A stretch of DNA of 64,000 nt from RPQJ01 sp963744735. Its GTDB lineage: Bacteria; Pseudomonadota; Gammaproteobacteria; Steroidobacterales; Steroidobacteraceae. Below, in pieces: positions 52,681 to 62,647 of the stretch. The stretch covers positions 186,001 through 250,000 of the forward strand of contig CAVUVH010000005.1 of the NCBI GenBank assembly GCA_963744735.1, read 5' to 3'. Numbering within the stretch: the first letter of the stretch is position 1; each line of letters starts with the position of its first letter. The translations under genes were made by a program, and so were the position numbers. Under the pieces are notes generated by a model that saw nothing but the letters and a program-made list of their open reading frames with translations, searched no databases and was not told the DNA's origin.

Positions 52681-53999
52681 ATGCATGCTCGGACGGGCTT
52701 GCCCGCCACGGAGCGAAGTGTGAACACGAAGGAACCCCCGCGCCGCTGCCGGCCGATCATCCGCTGCGCTGGGAACTGCACGAGGAAGTGCACGCGCGAC
52801 CCTCGGAAGCGCTCAGGCGCCCTTGCGGCTGACGTTCCTGGCGCTGGCGGCCGACGCGTCGAGTCGCGCGAACGCGAATGGCAGCACGTGCGCGAGCTTG
52901 CCGCGCATTCGGGTGTCGGACCTGCCGGCCCAGGCCCTCAACCACCTGAGCGCCGACCTCGGCCCGTTCCGCCTGAGGTTCGAACGGCACACGGAATTCG
53001 CCCGCTACAAGTTCATCGTGCCCGGCGCGGCGACCACCGTTCGCCCAACCCGCCCTCCGCCGTCCCGGCCGACTGGCTCGCTGCCCTTCCCGGCACGCGT
53101 GATCGTCGCCGCGCATGCGGCGATGGTCAGGGCGCGCGACGACGACCCGACCAGCGACGCACTGGCGACGAGCCTGTTCGACGGCAACGTCCTGGTCGGT
53201 TCGCGCATCGCGGACGGCGCCGGCGACGCCTTCACCGATTTCCGCCTGCCACGACGGCTTCAGCCGATTCCTCGTGCGCAATCGCACGATGACGCCGCGC
53301 CAGGCCGGCCGCATGCTGCAGCGCCTGCTCGAGATCGAGACCTACCGGATGATGGCGCTGCTGGCGCTGCCGGTGGCGCGCAACTGCGCCCTTCCTGTCG
53401 GCGCGCGAGCGGGAACTGTCGCAGATCACGACGCTGCTGGCCGATCGACCGAGGCGGACGAGCCGCGACCTGCTCGACCGGCTGACGCGGCTCGAGGCGG
53501 GCATCGAGAGCCGCGAGTCCGAGAACGCTACCGGTTCAGCGCGGCGGCCGCTACTACGAGCTGGTGCAGCGCCGCATCGACGAACTGCGCGAGCTGCGCA
53601 TCCAGGGCCTGCAGACGTTCCGCGAGTTCACCGAGCGCCGGCTCGCGCCGGCGATGAACACCTGCCGTGCCGCCGCGGCGCGCCAGGAGTCGCTGTCCCA
53701 GCGCGTGGCGCGCGCGACGCAGCTGCTGTCGACGCGCGTCGACCTCACGCGCGAGCAGCAGAACCAGGCAGTGCTCGACTCGATGAACCGGCGCGCGGCA
53801 GCGCAACTGCGGCTGCAGCAGACCGTCGAGGGCCTGTCGATCGCGGCCATGACCTACTACGTCGTCGGCCTGGTCGGCTACGCGGCGAAGGGCGCGAAGG
53901 CCGCGGGGGTCGCCGTGGATCCCGAACTCGCGATGGCGTCAGCATTCCGCTGGTGCTGCTGCTCGGGCTCTCGGCCTGCGCAAGGTGCGCAAGCAATCA
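52681..53999 (+). CDS. DUF3422 family membrane-anchored protein (frameshifted, end uncertain)
   Basis: Protein of unknown function with a long helical region and two C-terminal membrane helices. Marks: PADHPLRWELHEEVHARPSE, HTEFARYKFIV, MTPRQAGRMLQRLLEIETYR, TYRMMALLALPVARKL and MTYYVVGLVGYAAKGAKA. The product resembles DUF3422 proteins found in many proteobacteria. Start ATG 52681 has GGGAG about eight bases upstream; GTG 52720 is possible. About 435 residues. No stop is visible before the frame runs antisense into bchO, so the stop is probably hidden by an indel near 53950 to 54000. Confidence 0.7.
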
Positions 54000-54878
54000 G
54001 CGCCGGTCACACCCAGCGCGACGAACTCGTCGAAGGCCCGCGGCGACGGACGCGGGGTGTTCCTCGTGCGCCAGGTGCCCGAGTCCTGGCAACTGTACCC
54101 GACTTCGCGCTGCGGCAGGATCGCAGCACGCGCCGCTTCCGCCGGCGCAACGGTGCGGTCCTGCAGCCCACGATCAGCTGCAGCGGCACGGCCAGGCGCG
54201 GCAGGTCGCGCTGCAGCGTCTCCAGGTCCCAGCCGGCCATCATCTCCAGCGTGCCGCCACATGCGCGGGACTGCGAATCAGCCGGCATAAGCGCCAGCCC
54301 GCGCGGTCGAGCGTCGAGCCGGTGCTGTCGACCAGGCGCGCACGGCCGCCGGGTCCGCCGCACGCCACGCGAACAGAGTCGCGCAGCGAGCGAGTTGGCC
54401 GCCAGCAGCTCGCCACCGGCGGAAAAATCGAGCCTGGGAGTCCGGCAGCGGCAGCAGCGCGCCGTTGAGGCTGACGAGTCGCTCGTGGCTCGAGCGTGCC
54501 ATCGAGCGCCATGCGCGCCCCGATCGCCGCACCCGCGGAATGGCCAACGGCCAGTTGCGGCTCGAGCCCCAGGTGCTCGAGCAGTGCGCCGCAGTTCGCG
54601 CGCGATGGCCGGCAATGATGACCGGCCGGCCGGCAGGCGCGCGGTAAAGCCGTGCCCGGGCAGGTCCATGGCGACGACGCGATAGCGCGCGCCAGCAGCG
54701 GCGCAGACCGCGCCAGGAATGCGTCGATGCGCCCGTGCCGTGAACGAGCAGCGCGCCCGGTCGCGGCGTCGGCGAGACCTGGACGTGCCAGCGCAGGCCG
54801 CCCGCCGTGACGAAGCGGCTCCACTCGCGGTTCGGCCAGTCGCGACCGTCCGTCGTCCCAGTGCAGCCGGTCACGCAT
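53997..54878 (-). CDS. bchO: BchO, Mg-chelatase-associated alpha/beta hydrolase (frameshifted)
   Basis: Alpha/beta hydrolase encoded with bchI and bchD; its exact role in Mg insertion is not settled. Conserved parts: RDWPNREWSRFVTAGGLRWH, LLVHGTGASTHSWRGL with the oxyanion region, VAMDLPGHGFTARLPAGRSS, LAVGHSAGAAIGARMALDGT with the nucleophile serine and LIVGAQDRTVAPAEA (repaired). About 290 residues. ATG 54878 overlaps the bchD stop (ATGCGTGA). The end near 53997 is approximate. Confidence 0.88.
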
Positions 54879-56681
54879 GCATCGACGCGACCGCTCAGTC
54901 GCGGGTCGCGCCCGGATGGCGTTGTCGAGATCCGTCGAGCGCGCATGCGGCAACGGCAGGTACCGCGCACCCATCGCCCCGGCGATCTGCTCGGCCAATG
55001 GCTGTGCCGCGGCGACGTGTCGACGACGATCGCGCCCAGGCCCGCCGCGCGAATGCACCGGGCCGCCGCCAGCGACTGCGTTCCGCCACGGCACGATCCG
55101 GGCCGGCCTTCGCGTGCGACGTTGGCGCGGCCGTCGGTGAGAAGGACCAGCACCGGCGTGTCGCCCTGGCGCCGCGATCGCAGCGGCAAGCGCGAGCGCC
55201 GCTTCGATGCCCGACGCCAGCGGCGTGCCGCCGCCGCCGGGCAGGCCCGCCAGGCAGCGCTTGGCCCGCACCAGCGACCGCGTGGGCGGCAGGATCAGTT
55301 CGGCGGCGCGTCCGCGAAACGCCAGCAGGGCGACGTGATCGCGGCGGACGTAGCACTCGGCCAGCAGCAGTTCCACCGCACCCTTGGCTTCAGCCAGTCG
55401 GTGCAGCGCCGAGGAACCGGAGGCATCGACGACGAAGATCGTCGTCGTGCGCGCGTGCCGTCGATAGCGCTGCACCCGGAAGTCTTCCGGGCGTACTTCG
55501 ACGCGTGGCGCGCGGCCACGCTGGCCGCCGGCGCTGCGGCGCGCAGCCGTCGACGCACGGGTTGCCACGGGGCCGCGGCGCGCAGGGTCTCGATGATGTT
55601 CAGCCTCGCGCCGCGCCGCGGCTCGCCGCGCACGACGCCAGCAGGACGGCCGCGCGCGCCGTCCTTCTGCTCCTGGCCCGCGCGTCCCGCGCTGGCTGAC
55701 CGCGAGCTGCATCGCTGCCGCGATCTGCAACTGCGCCAGCAACCCCGGTGGAATCGCTGCGGCGGCGGCGGCAAGCACGCAGTCCTCGAGGGGGCGATCC
55801 TCCGTGCTCGGTTGCTGCTCCTCGCCATCGGTCGGCGGCTCCGGCGGTGCCTCGGGTTCCGGCGGCTGCGTGGCTTCTTCGGCTGGCGCGCGGCGGCAAA
55901 CGTGTCGCCCTCGGCGCGAGGACCAGCCTGGCAGCTGCGGCCGCATGCGCTGCCGTGCACCAGGTCAATGCCTGCAAGCGCCGCAATCGCCGCGGGCGGC
56001 TCGCGGCGCGAACAGCGAAGCCCGCATCGAGGTGACGCCCAATGCCAGCGCGGTCGCGCACAACGCTTCGACGCAGGGCATCGTCGATCGTGACGTTCGG
56101 CAGCCGCGCGCGCGCAGCGGACACGGCTGCGGGGTCGGCTCGGCGCTCAAACGTGTCGCGCAGCGCGATGTGATCGAGCTCGAGCAGGTACGCGAGCCGT
56201 TCGAGCAGCACGGCTGGTGGCCGCTCATCGTCGGCGGAACCTTCGTCGAGGCCACCACGCGGAAGCGCGCAGGCGACCGCGTGGTGACGCCGTCACGCTC
56301 GACGAGGACCTCGCCGGATTCACTCGCCGTGCCAAGTCGCGCCGCCACCAGCGCGACACACGCTCCGCGCCGGCGACGATGACCAGGCCGCCGTCGGCTT
56401 CCGCCAGCAGGCCCGTTCGGCGATCGGCCGCCCCGCCCGCAGGGTGGCCACGAGATCGAGGCCGCCGAGCAGCCGATCGTCGTGCACGTGCGTGGGCACT
56501 CGCCGGACAGGCGCCCGCCGGCAGCAGTGACTGAGCAGCGCGAGCCACTCGTCGCGCACCGGGCCCGGCACCGGCGCGCATCGACACGCCGCCGCAGCGA
56601 CGGGTCGACCGCGCACAGCGGCCGCGACCAGCGTCGCGTCGGCCCACGGCGAGGCAGGCGGCGGCGGCGACCCGGTGTCAT
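54871..56681 (-). CDS. bchD: Magnesium chelatase subunit D (frameshifted)
   Basis: AAA-like plus von Willebrand A subunit of Mg chelatase. N-terminal AAA-like part: GGLDLVATLRAGRPIAERGL, VIVAGAERVSR, LEVERDGVT-type text and LLELDHIALRDTF. A middle linker is rich in proline and glutamate (QPPEPEAPPEPPTDGEEQQP). The VWA domain has TIFVVDASGSSALHRLAEAK (MIDAS DxSxS) and GGGTPLASGIEAALALAAAI. About 600 residues. Overlaps bchI by four bases and bchO by eight. Confidence 0.92.
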
Positions 56682-57704
56682 GCGCCGAACAGTTCGCCGA
56701 TCGCGCGCTCGACACGCACGGTCGAACCGGCATCATCGAGCGGGTCGCGGCGCAGGCGGTGGCGCAGCGCCGACGGCGCGATGCGGCGCAGGTAGGCGTC
56801 GTCGACGGCGTCGGCGCCCTCGAGGCTCGCCAGCGCACGCGCCGCGCGCATCAGCGTGAGTTCGCCGCGCAGGCCGTCGGTGCCGAGCGCCATGCAGAGC
56901 TGCGCCGCGCGCTCGAGCGCGGCATCGGGCACGTCGACCGCATCGAGCCGCTCGCGCGCCTTGCAGGATGCGCTTGCGGATCTTGTTGTCCTCGCGCTGC
57001 CACTTGGCGACGAAGGCGGCCGGATCGCGCTCGAACTCGTCGCGCCGCCGCACCACCTGGACGCGCGTCGGCCAGGTCGTCGGGCGTGCGCACTTCGACC
57101 GACAGGCCGAAGCGGTCGAGCAACTGCGGCCGCAGGTCGCCCTCTTCCGGGTTGCCGCTGCCGACCAGCACGAAACGCGCCGGATGGCGGACGCTGAGGC
57201 CTTCGCGCTCGACCACGTTCTCGCCCGACGCGGCGACGTCGAGCAGCAGGTCGACCAGGTGGTCCTCGAGCAGGTTCACTTCGTCGATGTAGAGGAAGCC
57301 GCGGTGGGCGCGGGCCAGCAGGCCGGGCTCGAACGACTTCTCGCCCTGCGTCAGCGCGCGCTCCAGGTCGAGCGCGCCGACGACGCGGTCTTCGGTCGCG
57401 CCGAGCGGCAGGTCGACCACCGGCACGGGCGCCAGGCGCGTCTTGGCCAGCGCGCTCGGGACCCCGCGCGCGGCATTCTTCGCAGAGCTCGGCCGCCGTC
57501 GGGATCGCAGCCGTAGCGGCAGCCCGCCACGACGCGCATCTTCGGCAGCAGCGCGGCCAGCGCGCGCACCGCGGTGGACTTGCCGGTGCCGCGGTCGCCG
57601 AACACCAGCACGCCGCCGATGCCGGGATCGACGGCCGCGATCAGCAGCGCCAGCTTCATTTCGTCCTGGCCGACGATCGCACTGAACGGAAACGGAACCG
57701 GCAT
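56678..57704 (-). CDS. bchI: Magnesium chelatase ATPase subunit I (frameshifted)
   Basis: AAA+ motor of Mg chelatase. Starts MPVPFPFSAIVGQDEMKLAL; Walker A VFGDRGTGKSTAVRALAALL; RGFLYIDEVNLLEDHLVDLL (Walker B); VLVGSGNPEEGDLRPQLLDR with sensor and arginine-finger region. About 340 residues, ending VERAIGELFGA. Only a few breaks, near 57480, 57065 and 56965. It is the first gene of bchIDO and divergent from crtI across 155 bases. Confidence 0.95.
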
Positions 57705-57859
57705 GCGGAGTCATTCCTCGGTCTGGCGAAACGGGGGCAGTTTGCTTGAGCGGCGAAATTTGCATAGGCGACGACTCCGCCAGCCGGCCTCGCGAAGATC
57801 AGTCGCGCCAGCGCGCATCCGAGCTAGGCGCACGCTGCATACCCTAAGATCGTCAGCCC

Positions 57860-59366
57860 ATGAACACCTCGACTCGGCCGCCGCTTCCAGCCGCACCCGC
57901 ACGACCGACATCGGCCGCACGTGGTCGTCATCGGCGCCGGCTTCGGCGGGCTGGCGGCCGCCATGCGCCTCGGCGCCAACGGCTATCGCGTCACCGTGGT
58001 CGAGAGGCTCGATGCGCCCGGGCGGCCGCGCCTACACGTATCACCAGGACGGCTTCACGTTCGACGCCGGCCCGACGATCATCACGGCGCCCTACATGTT
58101 CGAGGAGCTGTGGACGCTGTGCGGCCAGCGCATGGCGGACGACGTCGAGCTGCGGCCCTCGATCCGTACTACCGCATCAATTTCGACGACGGCGAGCACT
58201 TCAACTACTCCGGCGACCTCGACGCGATGCGCGCGGAGGTCGCGCGCCTGTCGCCCGGCGACGTCGGCGGCTCGACCGCTTCCTGCGAGCCAGCGCGCGA
58301 GATCTACAAGGTCGCCTTCGAGCAGCTGGCCGACAAGCCGTTCCACAGCTTCGGTTTCACGCTGCGCGCGGCCGGCCGACCTGGTCCGGCTGCAGGGGCT
58401 ACCGCTCGGTGTACTCGAGGGTCAGCGAGTTCTTCCGCAACGAGCACCTGCGGATGGTGTTCAGCTTCCATCCGCTGCTGATCGGCGGCAATCCGTTCAC
58501 GACCACCTCGTACTACTGCCTGATCGCGCATCTCGAGAGCAAATTCGGCGTGCACTACGCGGTGGGCGGCACCGGCGCGCTGGTGCGCGGCATGGTCGGA
58601 GCTGATCGAGGCACAGGGTGGCACGGTGCGCTGCAACGCCGAGGTCGAGCGGATCGTCGTCACGACGGCCGCGCCGCGGGCGTCGGCTCGCCTGCGGCGA
58701 GGAGATCGCGGCCGACGTCGTGGTCTCGAACGCCGAACCGGCCTGGACCTACGGCAAGCTGCTGCGCGATCACCCGCGCCGGCGCTGGACCGACCGCAAG
58801 CTCGCGTCGCGTCGCGGCATTCGATGAGCCTGTTCGTCTGGTATTTCGGCACCAACCGCCGCTACGACGACGTCCTTCACCACACCATGATCATGGGCCC
58901 GCGCTACCGCGGCCTGCTCGACGACATCTTCCACCGGCAGGTGCTGGCCGAGGACTTCAGCCTGTACCTGCACCGGCCGACGGCGACCGACCCGTCGCTC
59001 GCGCCCGCCGGGCTGCGACGCGTTCTACGTGCTGGCGCCCGTGCCGAACCTGGCAGCGGCACGGACTGGCCGGCGCAGGCCGAGCCCTACCGCGCGCAGC
59101 ATCCAGCGCCGGCTCGAGCGACGCTGCTGCCCGGCCTCGGCGAGCCATCGTCACCTCGCGCATGCTGACGCCGCAGGATTTCCGCGACCGCTAGCTGTCG
59201 CTGAACGGCGCCGGCGTTCGCGATGGAGCCGCGGCTGTTCCAGAGCGCCTGGTTCCGGCCGCACAACCTCAGCGAGGAAGTCGAGGGCTGTACCTGGTCG
59301 GCGCCGGCACGCATCCCGGGCGCCGGCATGCCGGGCGTGGTGTCGTCGGCGAGCGTCGTCGACTAG
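57860..59366 (+). CDS. crtI: Phytoene desaturase CrtI (frameshifts and one in-frame TAG)
   Basis: FAD enzyme that desaturates phytoene to neurosporene or lycopene. N-terminal FAD motif HVVVIGAGFGGLAAAMRLGA; then YTYHQDGFTFDAGPTIITAP, EFFRNEHLRMVFSFHPLLIG, YAVGGTGALVRGMV and TPQDFRDR. At 59192-59194 the frame reads TAG where a tyrosine codon is expected in DFRDRYLS; the sequence then continues with LVGAGTHPGAGMPGVVSSAS and stops at TAG 59364. About 500 residues. The internal TAG is a single substitution, probably error. Confidence 0.93.
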
Positions 59367-60913
59367 CTCGTGCCGCACGCCGAGCGCAGTTCGTGCGCGG
59401 TCCGGCCTAGAGGCCCGCAGGTCCGGCGCGCGACGCACTCGGCCGCGCGCCGGCCCGACATCGTGGCCATCGGCACGCCCGGGCCCGGGATGCACCGAAC
59501 CACCCGCGAGATACAGCCCCGGCACGCGGCTGCGCGACCCGGGCGCGCGAACGTCGCGAACGGGCCGTGCGTCGCGCGGCCATACAGCGCGCCGCCGGTG
59601 GCCGGAAACAACCGCTCGAAGTCGGCCGGGTCGGTCACGACCGCGCGCGCGGCCGCGCTCGAGTTCGCAGGCCGCAGCTGCGCAACAGGCCGAAGCGTGC
59701 GTGCTCGACGTCGGCGATCCGTCCGGCGACGAGCGGCGCGCAGGTCGCCGTCGGCCGGCGCGTTGACCAGCACCAGCAGCCGCTCGGCGTCGCCGTCGAT
59801 CGGCGTCGGCGCCGTGCCCGCGATCCTGCGCGCAGACGTAGACGGTCGGCGCGCGGTGACGCTGCGTCGGCCGAAGATCGACGTCGAACTCGCTGCGGGT
59901 AGTCCTCGGCGAAGAACACGTTGTGGTGCTCCAGCGGAAAGCCGCGCGGGTCGGCGCGCAGGCACCAGGTGAGCGCCGACAGCGAGCGCGCCGCGCGCGG
60001 CACCGCGGGCACGGCGCGCCGCACCGCGGCGCCCAGCAGGCCCGCGGCCAGCGCGCCGCAGTCGCCGTTGAAGACGACGGCGTCCGCCTCGAGCCGCTCG
60101 CCGCCCGCGAGCACCACGCCGCGGCCGCGGCCGTCGCTCGACCGAGGATCTCCTCGCACGTGCGCGCCGTAGCGCAGCTCGCGCGCCATGCCGCTCGGCG
60201 ACGCCCGCCAGCGCCAGCGCGACCTCGTGCATGCCGCCGCGCACCAGCCAGACGCCGTCCTGCTCGACGTGCGCCACCAGCATCAGCGTCGCCGGCGCGC
60301 GCGAGCGGCGATGAGCCGCAATACGTCGCGTAGCGGCCGAACAGCTGCCGCAGGCGCGGGTCGCGGAAGTGCGCGCCGAGCGCCGGACCACAGCGTCTGC
60401 CACGGCCGCATGCGCCAGCAGCGCATCGAGGCGGCCGAGCCCGACGCGGCGCGCCAGCTCGGCGGCGTCGGCCGCGTGCGCGTCGATGAAGGGCGCCTGC
60501 AGCGTCCGGTAGATCGCGCGGCTGCTGCGCGCAGAAGCGACGATAGCCGTCGGCCTCGGCCGCGCCGGCGAACTCGCCGATCGCCTCGGCCGAGCGCTCG
60601 ATGTCGGCGTACAGGTCGAGCCGGCCGCCGTCGCGCCAGGCATGGCGCGCCAGCATGTCGGCCGGCGCCAGGTCGAGCGAGGTCCTCGAGCCGCATGCCC
60701 CGCATCGCGCAGCAGACCGTCGAAGACCCAGCGCATCGTGAACACCGTGGGCCCGCCGTCGATCGCCGCGCCGTCGACCGCGACTCGCGCATCTTGCCGC
60801 CGGGCGCCGCGGCGCGCTCCAGCACGGTGACCGCCGCGCCGCGCCGCGCGAGGTCGATCGCCGCCGCGAGGCCGCCCATGCCCGGCGCCGACGACGATGA
60901 CACGACGACGCAC
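59363..60913 (-). CDS. crtD: Methoxyneurosporene dehydrogenase CrtD (frameshifted)
   Basis: CrtI-related FAD enzyme that introduces the 3,4 double bond. FAD motif RVIVVGAGMGGLAAAIDLAR; APGGKMREVAVDGAAIDGGP, TVFTMRWVFDGLLRDAG, VRGGMHEVALALAGVAERHG and GFPLEHHNVFFAEDYPSEFD; C-terminal GLYLAGGSVHPGPGVPMATM. About 510 residues. Start GTG 60913 is chosen because the FAD motif follows at once and the upstream gene stops 11 bases earlier. The end may be TAG 59363, sharing a CTAG with crtI, or an earlier TAG near 59410. Confidence 0.92.
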   Translation of the reverse strand: MRRRVIVVGAGHGRPRGGDRPRAARRGGHRAGARRGARRQDARVAVDGAAIDGGPTVFTMRWVFDGLLRDAGHAARGPRSTWRRPTCWRAMPGATAAGSTCTPTSSARPRRSASSPARPRPTAIVASARSSRAIYRTLQAPFIDAHAADAAELARRVGLGRLDALLAHAAVADAVVRRSARTSATRACGSCSAATRRIAAHRRSRAPATLMLVAHVEQDGVWLVRGGMHEVALALAGVAERHGARAALRRARARRSSVERRPRPRRGARGRRAARGGRRRLQRRLRRAGRGPAGRRGAARRARGAARGALAVGAHLVPARRPARLSAGAPQRVLRRGLPAASSTSIFGRRSVTARRPSTSARRIAGTAPTPIDGDAERLLVLVNAPADGDLRAARRRTDRRRRARTLRPVAQLRPANSSAAARAVVTDPADFERLFPATGGALYGRATHGPFATFARPGRAAACRGCISRVVRCIPGPGVPMATMSGRRAAECVARRTCGPLGRTAHELRSACGTS

Positions 60914-60923
60914 TGCGGCGCGG

Positions 60924-61648
60924 CTCAGGTCCGGGCCAGTTCCGCCGCCATCAGCGTCATCAGCGTCTGCAGCGCCTTGAAGGGCCGCACCATGACCTTG
61001 AAGCGCGTGATCTGCCCGGCATCGTTCCAGTCGATCATGTCGATGCCGTCGACCTCGACCTCGCCCAGGCGACAGCGGAATTCGAGCACCGCCGACTGCG
61101 TCGCCGCGCCACTCGCCGACGTAGCGGAAGGTGTCGTTGTTGAGGACGACGTTGGCCGCTTCCAGGTACTTCCGGGTCATCGCCTTGCCGGGCTGCGGCG
61201 TGTGCAGCGCCGGCGACTCGAACACGACCGTGTCGGCGAGCAGGCCGTCGAGACCGCTCATGTCGCGCGTCCGCATGAGGCCGTGCCAGCGGTCGATGAC
61301 GCTCGCCTGCCGGGGAACCACGCAGAAACGCTGCCCGGTCGGGGCCTCCATCACCCACCACGTCTGGACGTGGGCGACGCGCCGCGCACCGAGGCCCTCC
61401 AGGCGCACGACCTCCGTCTCGACGTCGTCGGCCTCGATGTCCAGGTGCACGCGGCTCGGGTGACTGACGGTCTGCACCTCGATGTGCAGGCGCGCTTCCG
61501 GATCGACGAGGCGGATGTACTTGCCGCCCTCCTCGGCCGGCAGCGGCCGCAGGTCCATGCGCAGCGCAGCGCCCCAGAACTCGGCCGCCTGCCGCAGGTC
61601 GGTCACCTGGCAATCGATGATGAATCCGGCGAGCCGGCTGGTGCGCAT
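60924..61648 (-). CDS. VOC (glyoxalase-like) plus SnoaL-like two-domain protein (one frameshift)
   Basis: About 241 residues. The N-terminal half reads GFIIDCQVTDLRQAAEFWGA, EARLHIEVQTVSHPSRVHLD and PTGQRFCVVPRQ, a VOC-fold domain of the glyoxalase/bleomycin resistance group. The C-terminal half, from DRWHGLMRTRDMSGLDGLLA, through FESPALHTPQPGKAMTRKYL to ITRFKVMVRPFKAL, is a SnoaL/NTF2-like domain. A break near 61110 is repaired by removing one base. It is 11 bases upstream of crtD on the same strand and probably cotranscribed. No function is assigned. Confidence 0.75.
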
Positions 61649-61653
61649 GCTTG

Positions 61654-62483
61654 CTACTCCGTGTCCGCGATGAATGGCGCAACCCGCGTCAGCACGAGCG
61701 CCGCCGTCTCGTCCGCGCAGTGCTGCGCCGGCGGCGCGCCCGCCGCCGCCGCAGCCCGCGCCATCTCCCCGCGGGCGACCTCGAGGTCGGCGACGAACTC
61801 CGGCTTGTCGCGCAAGGCCAGCATCACCGCCGCGCCGACCTTGCGTCCGGCGTCGATGTCGCTCTGCCAGTGCAGGCGACAGACCGCACGGCTGATGCCG
61901 AACTGCAGGCCGCGCTCGCGCACGGCCGCCGCCCGATCGGGAGCCACCGCCGCAAGCACTTCGCCCCAGACGTAACCGACCGATGCATGACCCGAGGGGT
62001 AGGACGCGTTGCCGCGCAGCGAGGCCGCATCGGACGGCACGCAGATCTCGTCGTCGGCGACTTCGAACGGTCGTCTGGCGCTGGTACTTCTGCTTGGCGG
62101 TGGCGGTGGATTGTGCCGCATCGACCACGGTCCGCTGCAGCAGGAGGTACAGCCGAGGCATCCGCTGCCTGGCTCACCGTCATGCCGAGCGCGCAGGCGA
62201 ACGCATCGACGGCGGCGGGAAACTGCAGGTTGCCGTCCTGCCTCGCCAGTCGCCAGCGCGGTGTCGCCGCCAGCGGCGTGACCTGCCGATACGCCGCCTC
62301 GTCCGCCGCGAGCTCCGGCGAGCCCGGCGGCGGCGGAGACGGCAACAGCGCAGCGCTGTCGGGACGCTCGGACGGCGCGAGATAGCCAGCGACCGGCGCG
62401 GCGGCTGCGACCGGGTTCGCCGCGGCAAACAGGAGGGCCGCCAGCGGCAGCCATCGAACGCGTCGGACGGGTGTCGAGTTCAT
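61654..62483 (-). CDS. Secreted class A non-specific acid phosphatase, PAP2 family (frameshifted)
   Basis: Periplasmic phosphatase with a signal peptide (RWLPLAALLFAAANPVAAAA). The three PAP2 motifs are visible: KQKYQRQRPFEV (K-x6-RP), NASYPSGHASVGYVWGEVLA (PSGH) and GISRAVCRLHWQSDIDAGRK (SR-x5-H-x3-D). The length of about 275 residues and the PhoN-like layout fit class A. Breaks near 62180 and 62075. It lies five bases upstream of the VOC-SnoaL gene. Confidence 0.9.
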
Positions 62484-62647
62484 GCCCGCATTCTATCGGG
62501 CAAGACACATGAACCCAACGACGGGGACGGCGCGGCCGCGCGCCGAATCTCGGCAACTGCGCCGCATTTGCGCGTTTCGCAGGCCCCGGCAATGCGCCAT
62601 TTTCCCCGCCGTAACCGATGGAACTCCGCCAACCCAGGGAGACGGCA

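Noticed and set aside
57705..57859. A PpsR operator between bchI and crtI
   Set aside because: I found no TGT-N12-ACA or close variant in this 155-base divergent gap.
16165..61000. Reading the whole cluster as decayed pseudogenes
   Set aside because: Gene order, catalytic motifs, operators and overlaps are intact, and single surplus bases account for the breaks. Genes under decay would show loss of motifs and many nonsense changes.
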